A stretch of 64,000 nucleotides of DNA from Nannochloris sp. 'desiccata'. Taxonomy: Eukaryota; Chlorophyta; Trebouxiophyceae; Chlorellales; Chlorellaceae. Shown in pieces: positions 20,644-32,562 of the stretch. Where the stretch lies: the NCBI GenBank assembly GCA_019044685.2, contig JAGTXX020000006.1:62001-126000 (forward strand). Direction: 5' to 3'. The position numbers and the translations under genes were made by a program. The notes under the pieces are model-generated. The model was not told the DNA's origin, made no database searches, and saw only the letters and a program-made list of their open reading frames with translations. Within the stretch, counting starts at the first letter, position 1. Each line of letters begins with the position of its first letter.

Positions 20644-22326
20644 TATTTGTTTACACTTCTCCAGACATCACCTGGCAATTTAGCAACATCGCTTGCACCT
20701 CCACCCAAGCCTCTGCCGCAGTCGGTCTCTTTTTTCTATCACTGTCCAAACACCGTTTAACTAGACTTTTCAATGCCTCAGGTGCATGCTCATCATTTTC
20801 AGGTAGACTTCGTAACCCACGGCCATGGCACACTGCATCCACAATCTGCTCTTGTCGTTGACCACACCATGCACGAACGCCAGTATACATTTCCCAAAGA
20901 ATAACGCCAAATGAGTACATGTCTGTAGCCAAACTTAGTACCCCTTCAGCTAGGAGCTCCGGAGGCATGTGGGAGACAGTGCCGTAGTGTCTAGTAGACA
21001 TGGATGCCTCTTGAGCAACACGAGCTATCCCGAAATCAGCCAACTTTGCCACAAAGCCTCGAGGATCTGAAGAATTGGCATTGGCAGCTTCATTATCATT
21101 TTCTTCTTGTTGAGGAGGCGGAGGTGATGTAAGCAAGACGTTATTATACGTCAAATCACCATGGATGATACCTTTGGAATGCAAGAAACCCAATGCAGAT
21201 GCAATATCTGCAGCTGTGTAGAGATACTTTGCTAAATCAATCGGAGCTTCAGGGCCTCTCCATTTACGGAACCAGCCGCGGTCGAGAGCGTCCCCTAGCT
21301 TGCCACCAGTGCACAGCTCTTGAACAATCCATACACAATCTACTTCTTGTAAAGGGGCGGTGGGAGCTGACCAATAGCCACCTCCAGCAGTAGACCCTAA
21401 AGCACCAGAAACGTCTGGCTGAACAGCTTTACGCCATCGACAAAAATCAACTGTCTGAACTATGTTTGGGTGATGCAACTCAACGCTTAATGCACCTTCA
21501 ATAACAGCACGCTCGACATCTTCCCAATACGAGCTATCTACGGGAAATTCAATAAGTTTTACTGCGACGATAGTGCCACGCCACACAGCACGATGGACAC
21601 GAGCGAAAGACCCACTTCCCAATAAAGGACCTAGCTGCATATCTGTGTATCTCTCAGGTAATACCATTTGATAGGGCAAGAGTTCTTTGGGAGAGACAGC
21701 TGCAAGCCTTGAAGCAGCAGTGGCAATATCCCCTTCTTCTTGTTCTTGCAATCTCTTCTTGGGCATGGCAAATGGCTGCTTAGAACGGGCATCAACCACA
21801 CCTCTGGGAGTTTCTCTGTGTGATTCAAAGCTCTGTCGTTTCTGGGAATCCATACTGCTTCTCCTCGACTGACCGTCACCAGCGCCACTGCCGGCTTTAC
21901 CAGAGGACGAAGTTGGTGAAGTGCTGCCAGAAGATGTAGCGGATTTGTAAGATGTCGCAGCAATAGAAGTACAACCACCAGCAGCAGGTGAGCTTACAGG
22001 TGAAGCTAGGCTATGCAAGGTTGCAAACCATAAATTGCCGCTGTGAGAAAGATCTGCACCGTCGCCAGCAGTAGTTCCCAACTGCGTATTGAAAGGAACA
22101 AAGCCAGGGATACCAACGGGGATACTGCCAGCTATAATATCACTTGCAGGACGTAATACAACTCTCAATTGTTGTTGTTGTTGGTTGCCTTCTCCTTTCC
22201 TTTTCAATTGCACTTTTAGTTTGACTGGTCGGCGTGACTGGAGCGCAGCAGGCACATCACGGGCTATCTCTTCAGGATCTACGCAGGTAAACATATCCCA
22301 GAAGGATCTCATATCGTTAGAACAAG
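20644..22326. repeat. Partial fourth unit, shared with unit C up to a sharp breakpoint
   Basis: From 20644 to 22326 the sequence is almost identical to unit C (17088-18770). Immediately after TTAGAACAAG the two diverge strongly. The breakpoint lies inside the kinase gene, just before the end of the GAF-proximal coding region. Confidence 0.9.
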
Positions 22327-23309
22327 TAACAAGGGCTGCGACATCATCGCTACTTTTATTTTCACCACTGCCACCACCACCACCACTACTACCATGGACG
22401 TCTTGGCTCCAAAAGGCGTTACTATACAGCAATGGCCAGCCTTTCACATCCAAATCCAACAGTGCAACAGGCTCTAAATAATCTGCTCTCGTTCGTTGTG
22501 AAATGTCGCCTAGATGTTGGATTTTTGAAGGGGTAGCAAAGTTGCCTTGTTCCAGCTCTCGAGTAGCTAGCTCGGCAAAATTAACAAGAGTATTAAGTAA
22601 ACTGGCAGGATAGCTACGGGGCTTTGTGTCAAGCACACATAAGGTTCCATAGCGATGCCCAGTTGTTCCAACCAACGGAGCGCCAGCGTAGAAACGAAGA
22701 TGGGGCGGGCCGGCGACTGCTGGATGAGCAGAGAACCGTGAATCTTGGGACAAGTCTTCAAGAACCACAATTTCAGGGTTATCACCACAATTTCAGGGTT
22801 ATCACTGACGTGAATTTGGTCGCAAAAACTGGCCTTGCGATTAAGGCACGAACCGAAAGGCCCTGCAACGCTCTTGAACCAGAGTTCTTCAGCGTAGCTC
22901 AGAGAGACCAGAGCGACGGGCGTGGAGAAAATGGAGGCCACTAGTCTGAAGGAAGTTTTGAAAAGGTTGTGTTAGAGCATTGAAACACTGATCGCCAGCT
23001 GAGCATAAACGACATCATTACTTACTTAGTGATACAGTCGAAGCGGTGTTCTGCTGGAGTGCGAAGAACTCCGAAGCTTTGGAGTAATGAAAGACGTTCC
23101 TGTTCGCTGGCAAATTTTGACGGGTCGTTCCATGCTGCAGCATATTTTTCATGTATATCATCTGAATCAGTTTTGTTCGCGCCCGAGACGCTTAACCCTT
23201 CGGTTTGAGAAGATAAATCGCCGACTGAGTGTTCATCTTCCGGTCTCTGTTGGTGGTCTGAGCTCCGTCGCCAGAGAGCCCCTCCCAATAGTTGAGTAAA
23301 ACGCACCAT
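20651..23309 (-). pseudogene. GAF-domain TKL kinase, copy D: chimeric and frameshifted
   Basis: Exons by comparison with A-C: 23026-23309 and 20651-22945. The C-terminal two thirds (kinase domain and linker) match copy C, but the N-terminal GAF region is a divergent paralogue (TPVALVSLSYAEELWFKSV, GAPLVGTTGHRYGTLCVLD) with a Gly-rich insert SSGGGGGSGENK. Within the GAF region, 20 bp (22764-22783) are tandemly duplicated at 22784-22803. Because 20 is not a multiple of three, the frame breaks after SDNPEIVV; the downstream frame stays open to the normal stop. Either this is a recent pseudogene, or translation restarts at an internal ATG (22766-22768) giving 705 residues without the first part of the GAF domain, or the duplication is an assembly error. 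Its promoter lacks the insertion found in A-C. Confidence 0.7.
22764..22803. repeat. 20-bp perfect tandem duplication causing a frameshift
   Basis: ACCACAATTTCAGGGTTATC occurs twice in direct succession at 22764-22783 and 22784-22803. Removing one copy joins the two reading frames of kinase D. Confidence 0.97.
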
Positions 23310-23499
23310 GCCGATGATAAAATAATGACGGGATGTCAAATATTTTAAAGGGTTATTCAATTACGTACTGGAAAAAGGTGCTGGGTCCGAAAAAAGTGAA
23401 AAATAGCAAAGCATGGGAGACTTGATGGGAGATGATCGAAGATCTACAGAATATTTTAGTGCATTTTTTGAAAGCTGCAGTACATGTAATAAAGATACA
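23310..23499. promoter_or_regulatory. Bidirectional promoter of kinase D and CABIN1
   Basis: Only 190 bp separate the two divergent start codons. Related sequence is found upstream of kinases A-C, split by the 519-bp insertion, which shows that the whole bidirectional promoter was part of the duplicated block. Confidence 0.6.
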
Positions 23500-26400
23500 A
23501 TGGTCAGGCTTGCGGGCTTTGCCGTTATTAACGAGGAAGGCCGAGCTGAACATGATGCCTCCCAACAAACTATTGAGGCTTTAGAATCGCGAGTGATAGA
23601 TGAATATGAACGCGCCCTCAGAGAGATTCAAGCGAATAATTCGATAGAAGCAGAGGTCAGTCTTTGGCTATAATCATTTACCTATAATCTAGCTAAATTG
23701 TTGAATTTTTTAAATTGTTTACTTGAGATCACTTTTCATTTATTACTTTATAACATCTATTTGCAGGCCGCTTTCCGCTCGGTGCTCTCTGATCAATTAG
23801 TTATCGACGGAGCTACAGAACAACTTCAACGCTTGCGTTTCCTCTCCCTCAAAAACCTTGCTGGCGTCGTCGCCTCCCCCAGCCGTGCACACGAAGCCTT
23901 ACAGCTCTTTGCTCTCGCTGCTCAGGAAGATGCCAGTGACGTCGCGTTATGGGATCGATACGGCACTCTCGCAGCTGAAACTGGAGAGTGGGCAGTTGCT
24001 AAATCTGCTTTTGAGGAGGCTCTTTCCAGAGATCCCCGCCATCCCACCATCTCAACAAAGCTATTACAAATTCTAGTTCATATTGGCGATACGACACGGG
24101 CAAACGCATTTGCTAAGTATTGTTTAGAGCAAGATCCATGGCATCCACTTGCTCGAAGGGTAGTTAAAAATAAAACTGGAGAAGACTTGGTAGCAGCGGG
24201 AACAGCTCTTGTATCGTTGCCTTCAGTCTATACCGGCCCTGCTACGCCTGATTGTTCAACTGCAACGCTGTTTCCTACTGCGTATATAGCTACAGTGACG
24301 TTAGAAAAGGCTTCTTGGAGAGTTCTATTAAGACAATGCATTAAATTATTGTCTAATCCACTGGCAGCGGTGGCCAACGTGAAATTTGTTGCACCACAGG
24401 CGATAGCTGTAGCATCACCTGCAGCTGCAGCAGCAGCGGCTCTACCATTACCCCCAGCAGAAGTGGCACCTCAAGAGCCAGCTGGAGTAGCTATTGAAGT
24501 AGAGAAGCCACTGGTAGAGAGTATACAATCTCCACAGGAGCCAGCAGGAGAACTGGCTGTTGCTGATCCTGACGACACCAAAAAGAAGGGAGAAGCACAG
24601 GGAGCGCAGCCAACAGATACTAATAAAAATGCTCAAGAAGCTGTATCTCCTCAACGCCGTTCAGTCCGTACTACCAAATGTAGACACAAACCTCAACATA
24701 ACAGCAATGCTGCAACAAATACTGCCACCACCACCAATGGTGCTACGATAGATCCTTTTAATCTAATACGTACTCTGGCACCGTCAATGTGCCCGCCACA
24801 ACGCCCGGAAAGTGCACAGCTCGCAGCACCATCTGAAGAGTTCATTAAACCCAGAGCTGGCAGTAGTAAAGTAGCTGTAACTACCACAGCAGTTGATGAA
24901 GCTGAAGAAGTCCATTCTTGTGAGTTGTTACATGTTCGGTCAATCTCTGCTGTGCACGCTGCAATAACCCTCGTGTTACATTTGACACAACCACAGCATG
25001 CAGCACGATTACCACAACTCGCAGGAACCTCTGGTGCACTGCTCAAGCTTGTTTCTATGCTTGAAAAACAACAGCAGTGGAAGGGACAGGGGATGGCACC
25101 TGAACAATACTTGGTTCTCGGTGAGCTGTTCTCCGATGCTGCAACTACATCTATGAGAGCACATGCTTCAAATAGTTCTATTTCCAGCGCCGCCGCTGCT
25201 GCTGCTAGTAACAACAAAACACCTTCTGCTGCAGCATCAGCACAGCAGAATTTAAATGAACTGAACTTAGCCGAGTTTCAACGTGGTGGTGCTTTGTGGT
25301 TGTCTAGATTCCGAGCCTCTCATCTTGCCGCCGGACCTGCATCTGATGTTCGTGGTAGTACTGCTGCTGGTGGTCCTCGTACTAGCCGTACTAAAAATAA
25401 CAACATTCCTACCGCAATAACGGGAGCAGGAATTCTATTGATAGAAGCGAGATATTGGTGGGCACGTGGTCGTCTCAATGAAGCAGCATCAAGGCCAACA
25501 GAAGCGTACGAGTGCTATTCGCAGTGCAGCGCTCTGTTGTTACAACAACAGAAATATATGTTGCAGAGTATACTTGCTGAAGGGAAGACCTCTAAAAAGC
25601 AGTTGAGAAGTGGCGCAGCTAAGAATACCACCACCACCACCACCACCACCACCACAAGTTCTATTGCTGAAACTACTACAATAGAAATAAAACTGCCTCA
25701 CTGCTGTTTGGATGCCACCATCACCGCCAAAAGTGTCCAAGCTAAATTAGAGCTGCTGCAACTCCACGACGTGCTTACCGAGGCAGAACTGCGTTTATCT
25801 CAAAATAAAGATGCCGAGGCAGCTGCTATTTTAGCGCCTGTAGTACTGGCTTGTTCAGATACTGAATATCTCATGGCAGCTGCAGATAGACCTACCTGGA
25901 TCAAATCTTTGAGGACATTGCGTAATGCCGCAGATAAGGTGAAAGATTCTGTATTGGCGTTGCGGTGTCATCTGAGGTTGTTACGTGCTGGATTACCCTT
26001 GGTGCCCTCAACAATTGAAGCGGTGTTGCGAGGTAAGTAGAGAGACACGTTTTAAAATTTCAGATTGTATCTTTGTAGCATCACCTGCAGCCTCTGATTT
26101 TTCTTTATTGATTTACTTTATTCCATTATGCTTCTTTTGCAGATCCTGACAGTGAGCAAGCAACAGGAGGAAGTGAATCGCATTTAGCACATTTCTTTAT
26201 AGATACGCAGCATTTCGTGGCTACTGGTGCAGCTGCTGATCTTACTGCAGCAGCTGTGTTCCTTGGGGATCCCGTCAATTTTAAGAAAATTAAAAACACA
26301 CTCTGTACTTCAGATACTGCAACCACGAGTACTACACCACCATCTGCACTGCACCCTACGTTTGAATTACATGCACTCCGTATGCTGATTAAACAAAGTT

Positions 26401-29400
26401 TAGCTTTGGTGCATAGTTGTGGTGCTGCTCTCCATGCTACACCTGATAGAAGATCAACTCTGAATACTCGAGCACTTGTATTACGTCATTCAATGTCTGA
26501 CGCTGCTGTAGTAGGTTTACAGCTATGGTTATTAGATACTGCGTCGAAATGCACTCCTGGGTATGTGTTGGAATGGTGCTACGGCTTGGCAGATGCGTTG
26601 GCAGTTGCAGGCGCTTTAACTGAACGACATGGCGCTTTGCCTGCTGTGGTTCTTCCTCATTTACAAAACGCTCTCTCTACTGCTGAATCAATGCTCGGGA
26701 ATCATGAGGGACAGGTGTCTACTGCTGTTAACATTGCTGTCCCTTTTACAAAGAAGAAAGCGGCAGCAGCAACAGCTACACCTACGCCAAGTCTACAATT
26801 AACTGACAGTGAAATTGAAGAATTGAAAGATGTAGTAGAAAGTTTACACTGTGGTGTAGATAATTGTCTACTGTGGTTGTATGGAGTGCGTTTACCTGGT
26901 GTTGATGAAGAAGAATGGGGTGGCAGTGTCGTAATCACTACTATTAGCGGAAATAATAACAAGGTTACTGCTGCTGGTTGTTGTGCTCCAAATGCAGCGG
27001 TAGCAGCAGCAACGGCTGCAGCTGCTGGCAATAACAGTAACCCTGCTATTACTACTGGTTCTCTGCCAGATACGTCTACGAGCATTTTCATTCCACCTGG
27101 TGGATTACGTCCTTTAGCATCTCAAGACGCTGCTCTCGTAATGTGGTCATCCGTTTCAGATCACCTTGTCGGGCAAAGCGTGTCGGCATTACAGAAACAT
27201 AAAGGGTTTTTAGAAAATATGGCGAAACTCTTTCCTAGTTTACCTCCACAGTTACAAACCAATGTAGATGCTGTATTTGAGGAAATGGCGCGTCGAGAAC
27301 CACCTGAACTGGATGAGAATCTCGAAAAGAAAGGATTAAAGAATCCAATGGACGGTATCTTAGAAGCTGCCCTGCTCGAACAAGAGAGAAAACAGCAAAA
27401 ACAGGGCAATGAAGGCGAAGATCTATCTTTTTCTCCTCTTAATAATTGGACAAAATATCTCCCTATCTACCGCACTTTATTCCACCTCCTAAGCTTAATT
27501 CAACCATCTACTCCCTCTATCATCGACCAAGCTGGATTTCCGGAATATCTCGGGATATTAGACCCTGGTGCAGATCAGATCTTATCGACACAAATCGTTG
27601 CACCACTCCTTGCAGATTTAACAATGAATCCACGTAAATACCCTGAACGTTGGTCTTCTTTGGCTTTACTTTATCACGAAGTTGCTGATTTGATGTTAAT
27701 CAAAGCCGCACACGAGGTACCTACTCGGCAATGGTTGTATCGGACAGATTTACATCGGAGAGTGAATTTGTACCGCAGATTAGGACATTGGTGCACAGCC
27801 ATAGACGCTCTATGCATCGCTGAGTCTCAAAAACAAGAGGAAAGTGATGAAAATTTAGAAGAAAAAGCAGAGTTGTTGGAATTAAGCGGGTCAAAGCGCT
27901 ACAATGAGGTCAACGATGTCCCTCCACAGTACAATCAACTCGACTTACGACCATTACGTGATGATGCTAGTTTACTAGAAGCTACAGCATCTGCATTACG
28001 TGCATACAAGTCTGCTGAATTGATACTTCCAGATGAATGGGCATTTAAAATTAATATTGGTCGATGTTTGAGAAGGTTGGGAAGGGCGCCACAAGAGTAC
28101 TTCCCGTTGTTTGCACGTGCGTGTCAACTTGCTATAAAGCATCATAATGGTGGACTAGTCGATCCAGTGTATACTCTACATAATGCGAGATATAAATTGG
28201 TACAACAAGCGCAGAAGGAGAATGCTGCTACAAAAAGTGTCCTCTACGGGGTTGGCAAGTTTTGTTTTTTAAAAGAGACGCAGACCAAGTTGAAAGACAT
28301 TTGCCCTCGTTTCTTTGACAGCACTGAAACTTCATATACCGAAATGTCTGATCAACAGGCAACTGCATGTTGTAGTGCTTTACTCGATGATTGTACTGCA
28401 GCTTTGGAGTGGTGCCTTGAGAAACAAAAAGGTTACCACCGAGCATCCTTGGCGCTGGCTAAATTTCATGCTGCAAATGGAGATTCTGAGCAGGTTATCA
28501 AGTATTTAGCGCCGTTATTTTCAAGGTATAAGGCTATTTTTACTTTAAATATGTCGCCGATTGTAGCTACGACCAGTCGTAATAGTTCAAAACAAAAACG
28601 ACGTGGTGGTGTTGGGGGGGGTGATAACAAAACAACTGCTGCTGATGGTGCTACTACTGATGCAACAGTGACCTTGACAATGGAATCTGATTCTGAATTA
28701 GATCAAGCTATCTGTCCTACTGCAAAGAACATAGGTATAGGGGTATTAGAAAGCGAAGTTGTTTTCATCAGCCGAGTACGAAAGGCGCTACACCTCTACT
28801 TGACTGCTTTATTCCGCACCAACACCCGCGACGTATTAGCTGCAGCAGATTTATTTTTCGACAATATTAAATTAAATAAAGATGCTGTACAGACATTCTG
28901 GATGTCTAAACCGGGTTTTGAAGATATTAGAAAGTTGGCGAGAGGGTATCACGTGCTGTGCCTGCTGAGCTCTGCATTTGATATTTGTCCATTGGTTTTA
29001 TTCATCCTTCCACCTGAAAGTAAGGGAGAGAGGAGAGAAGCAGGACCAGAGCCTCGTCTTCAACGAGCTTCTCCCAATGTTTCACCTAGTAAGCAAGCCG
29101 CGATTCGCGCGCAAGCACGAAATTTAAATAGACAACACCGTCATCTCCGCACTATTGCTGGCCAAATTAACCCTGCGATAGGTGAACCAGTGCTGCAAGA
29201 GTTGTATAAACTGTGGTCTGAGCACATTGGTATAGTAGTTTCTAGTGGCAATGTCGCTCTAGATATTTCTAGTGGTGCGAGTGGTAGTGCTGGTGGGTAT
29301 GTGCCTGGCATGGATTGGTGGGAACCAGCAGTTGCTGCACCTGCTAGATTTGCACTTGATGTGTTTACTACAACTGCATCAGCAAGTGAAGGAACTGAAG

Positions 29401-30764
29401 AACCGTCTCAAACAGCAATAGAGACTTCTGCTCCTTTGCCTCATGCCGAGTCGTTAGCAGCAGTATTGCAAGGTCCAGCCAGCCAAACGGTAACCCAAAC
29501 CTACGCGCAGCTATACATCCACCTTTTAGCTGTACATGGTGGCACTGAAAAGATCAAATCCATGTTGGCACCTCTGAAAAGAAGGTTTAGAAAAATAAAA
29601 TTATGTGGAGAAGAGCCTCGTAAATTAATTATTCAATTATGTTCTGCTGGTGTGGGTTCACTTGTAGCTGAAACAAAGGAACTAATGGCCAGCGCTGCTG
29701 CTTTAGCACCTGTTTTATCTCAACCAGCAGAGCCTCTAAGAGATATTGTAGCTGATAATGCTGCTGCAGCAGTGGCAACAGCTGCTGGTGGTGGTAGCGG
29801 TACGCCTGGTGGAGTGCATACGAATGATGCTCTTGCTGGATTACAGTCCCCCACAATAACAGCTCCATCTCCTTCAATTCAAAGACCAAATATTCCCCCT
29901 CCTCCACCTGTTCCAGCTGCTGCAATGATTCCTACCACGCTCAATCAAGCTCAAATGCACATGTTGCAAAACAGAGCTCTTCATCGATGTCAGCAATATA
30001 TGCTTGGTGTTATCCAAGAAAACGCAGCTAGAGGTATTAATTTACCTCCATCAGTAGTACAATTTATGCAAGAGCGAAGATACACCCAAGAAGTAGCTGA
30101 ATTGCAACGTCAAGCGTGTGCACAGTTGAATCAAGCACGACAAGCTGCTCAATTTCAACACTCGGAGGCGATGCGGCACTATGCTATTCAAGTGAAAATG
30201 ATTGAACAAGCACATCAACGTGCTCTTTCTGGACTCGCAGCCACCGCACCGACTACTCCTGAAGAGAGAGTCCTTCAAGATCGTATTATTACAGCAATGC
30301 AGCAAGTTATTTTGTTCATAAGAGCAGCTCCGTGGCTGAGTGATGACGACACGTTGCCGTCCTTGAAAAGTGCAAAAGCGGCTGCTGATGATTTGAGGTT
30401 TGAATTGTTACGGTGTTACTTGGTATTAGGGCATATCAATTTACCTACTACTAGACAACAAGCCTTCAAAATGTGTGATGAAGTAATCAAGCTGCATAAA
30501 AAGGGGACTGTGGGTTGTGGTGGCGGGGGAGGTGGTAGCAGCAGCAGGCCGACAAGCGCTGCAGCCCCTGCTGCTGCTCCTGTATTCAACGCTGTTGTTA
30601 CTGATCCTCATGAAGTTGCTCCAGGACAGGGGTTACAACAGGCAACGGCGAGTATGCAACCTGCTCCTCCCACTGCTCTTACTAATAATGGCCAGGGTGA
30701 GCCAAGTCCCAAGAGGCAGCGTGTGGAAGCAGAAGTAATTAATTTGGTCGATGATCAACATTAA
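23500..30764 (+). CDS. CABIN1/HIR3-like histone chaperone subunit
   Basis: Large TPR protein related to CABIN1/Hir3, the scaffold subunit of the HIR complex that deposits histone H3.3 independently of replication. Exons are 23500-23655, 23767-26032 and 26143-30764, giving 2,347 residues. The start MVRLAGFAVINEE resembles the MIRIAALN start of CABIN1. N-terminal TPR-type motifs are at about residues 35-160 (LKNLAGVV, LWDRYGTLAAETGEWAVAKSAFEEAL). A second block of conserved helices lies at about 1180-1330 (RTDLHRRVNLYRRLGHW, EWAFKINIGRCLRRLG, RARQ-type repeats). Low-complexity segments separate these, including a Thr run encoded by (ACC)n at 25627-25656, and Ala/Gly-rich stretches near the C-terminus. 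The tail has a basic SPKRQRVEAE nuclear-localisation-like motif. Some plant homologues are about 1,900 residues, so this one is longer. Homology is clear by motif, not by full alignment. Confidence 0.82.
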
Positions 30765-30835
30765 TTTACCTTCACTTAAAAGCCTATAGTATTCTTTTGT
30801 TTCTAGCCAGATTAGATATCGAATCTCTTTGACTC

Positions 30836-30845
30836 TGTAATTACA
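30836..30845. terminator. Palindromic shared polyadenylation signal TGTAATTACA
   Basis: A perfect 10-bp palindrome that reads TGTAA on both strands, 72 bp after the CABIN1 stop and 69 bp after the TTC4 stop. One short element can therefore serve both convergent transcripts. Confidence 0.65.
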
Positions 30846-30913
30846 AGTACAATAAATAAACCACATACAAAGTAACCACCAAAAGAGAAAAAAGCTGTCG
30901 CCTGACTTTCCAA

Positions 30914-32101
30914 TTAAAACATAGGCACATCCCCAGCCAAGAATCTTTCCTTAAACGGTGTATTCTTTGCCAGTACAAACATTACAGGTATTCCCGGGGC
31001 GACATGATCTTCTTTGCTCAGCAATTCCCCAAGGGTCAAATTTTCATCAACTCGTACCCATTGAGCAGCTGTCGGGCCATACCTTTGAGGTCCTTCCTCA
31101 ACTACACTTGGCCACCCTCCATGCATCGCTTCTATTAACCCACCCCTATCCATTGGTTTCGCAGCATATGATAGGTAGTACACTTCTATACTATCACGTG
31201 TATATTGCCTATCTGTATCCCATTCTAATGGAGGGGCTGTTTCGGGGTCAAACATAACATCTAAATGAGCTGAGATGAGATCGTGTTCACCGAAAGCTTC
31301 AATTGCATCATTTTGCATTGATGCTTCAGGGTAGAATAACAACACTGGCCAGCGTACTTCTGAGTTTTCAGAGATTTCATCTAAAAATGGTTTTTTATCA
31401 CCGACGCCAAATTGAGGTCTGCCAATTTTCCATCCTCTACTTAACAACGCATCTGCAAGCTTCCGTGCAGGTGCACGCAAGGTATACTGTCGATCCTTTT
31501 CTGCCTTTTCAGCTGCTTCAGTCTCTGTTTGCCGTTTATCAGCGTCTTTTCTAATGGTTGCCAGCTCAGCGTTATCGGGATCAACTTCAAGTCCAGCTGC
31601 ACACAGTTTTCTACACTCGTCGTACTTACGCAAGTTTAACGCTGATTTTGCTGCTCTATAATATGCTTTGATATTACCAGGATCAAATCGAATCGCGTCT
31701 TTAGCATCTAATAATGCGTTACCAAAATTTCCTAATAAGAGGTTCACGTGAGATCTATTTGAAAATAAAAGAGAATGAAGTTTAGCATCTGCACATTGTA
31801 AATGTAATCCTTCGGTATATTGTTCGATTGCTTGACGTAAAAAGAATTTCTTGCGTTGTTCTAGTCCAGTTTTTAATGCTCGATTGCCTTGGTCTTTGAA
31901 ACTAAGTGCCCGCTCTTCTGGTGTGGATTCATCAATAAGAGCGTTGATAGCAGCGAGATCTGGGTTCTCTTCAGCATTATCAGGCATTTCATCCCAAAAG
32001 AGAGCAGGGACGTCTTCAGGGCGGAAGGATCCAGGTTTTAAAGGCAGGGCAGACTGACGACGTGAGGCTTTGTCTCCACTACCGTCACTGTGATCAGACA
32101 T
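30914..32101 (-). CDS. TTC4/CNS1-like Hsp90 cochaperone
   Basis: Homologue of human TTC4 and yeast Cns1, a TPR cochaperone linking Hsp90/Hsp70 to translation factor folding. Single exon, 395 residues, normal for the family. The N-terminus has the typical PALFWDEMPDN...ENPDLAAINALI block. Three TPR units follow at about residues 60-180 (KDQGNRALK, LLFSNRSHVNLLLGNFGNAL, IKAYYRAAKSALNL). The C-terminal wheel domain covers about 200-395 (WPVLLFYPEASMQNDAIEAF, VMFVLAKNTPFKERFLAG). The start ATG follows a run of divergent-gene promoter sequence, and the stop lies 150 bp from that of CABIN1. Confidence 0.9.
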   Translation of the reverse strand: MSDHSDGSGDKASRRQSALPLKPGSFRPEDVPALFWDEMPDNAEENPDLAAINALIDESTPEERALSFKDQGNRALKTGLEQRKKFFLRQAIEQYTEGLHLQCADAKLHSLLFSNRSHVNLLLGNFGNALLDAKDAIRFDPGNIKAYYRAAKSALNLRKYDECRKLCAAGLEVDPDNAELATIRKDADKRQTETEAAEKAEKDRQYTLRAPARKLADALLSRGWKIGRPQFGVGDKKPFLDEISENSEVRWPVLLFYPEASMQNDAIEAFGEHDLISAHLDVMFDPETAPPLEWDTDRQYTRDSIEVYYLSYAAKPMDRGGLIEAMHGGWPSVVEEGPQRYGPTAAQWVRVDENLTLGELLSKEDHVAPGIPVMFVLAKNTPFKERFLAGDVPMF

Positions 32102-32562
32102 GATGCTAAAAAGAGACTATATACGGAGATAAGCTGAAATGATAATATGGGTTCGATTCCTGGATGGTAATAAGCAGGTGAGACTGCTTTTCAAGTAAGT
32201 CGGTGAACTTTTTATGCAAAGATGTTTCAGATTTTGCACACGAATTATTTAAAATTATATGTCACAACAAGAGTATCTAAGATGTAGTAGATGCTTTATA
32301 GATATTCAGAAATGTATTGTATACGAATTACTGCCCCGATGTCAAAGTATTGGGAGAAATATGAGTCCTGTCTTGGTTGCTGTCATTATCATGCCAAAAA
32401 TAAAGCTTTAAAGGGCTTGCCACCATCACACATTATGGAAATTTAAAATCAACAGAACCACTTGAAGCTAGCCTAAAGAATTTAGCACTTTCCATAAGCA
32501 TGCATAATGCATCCGACAGAAATTAGCTCAAATTTCGTTAATTAATACTCTGCCGGAAAACT
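32102..32562. promoter_or_regulatory. Divergent promoter region between TTC4 and Fcf2 genes
   Basis: About 460 bp between facing-away start codons. AT-rich. A GGGTTCGATTCC string at 32149 resembles a Pol III B box, but no tRNA can be folded around it. Nothing else recognised. Confidence 0.45.

Noticed and set aside
9959..22326. Array as a pure assembly artefact
   Set aside because: The units differ at scattered positions, in CA length and at the D breakpoint, which argues for real copies, although copy number still needs long reads.
32149..32160. B-box-like GGGTTCGATTCC, possible second tRNA or permuted tRNA
   Set aside because: The flanking bases do not form a T stem, and no A box or anticodon arm fits on either side.
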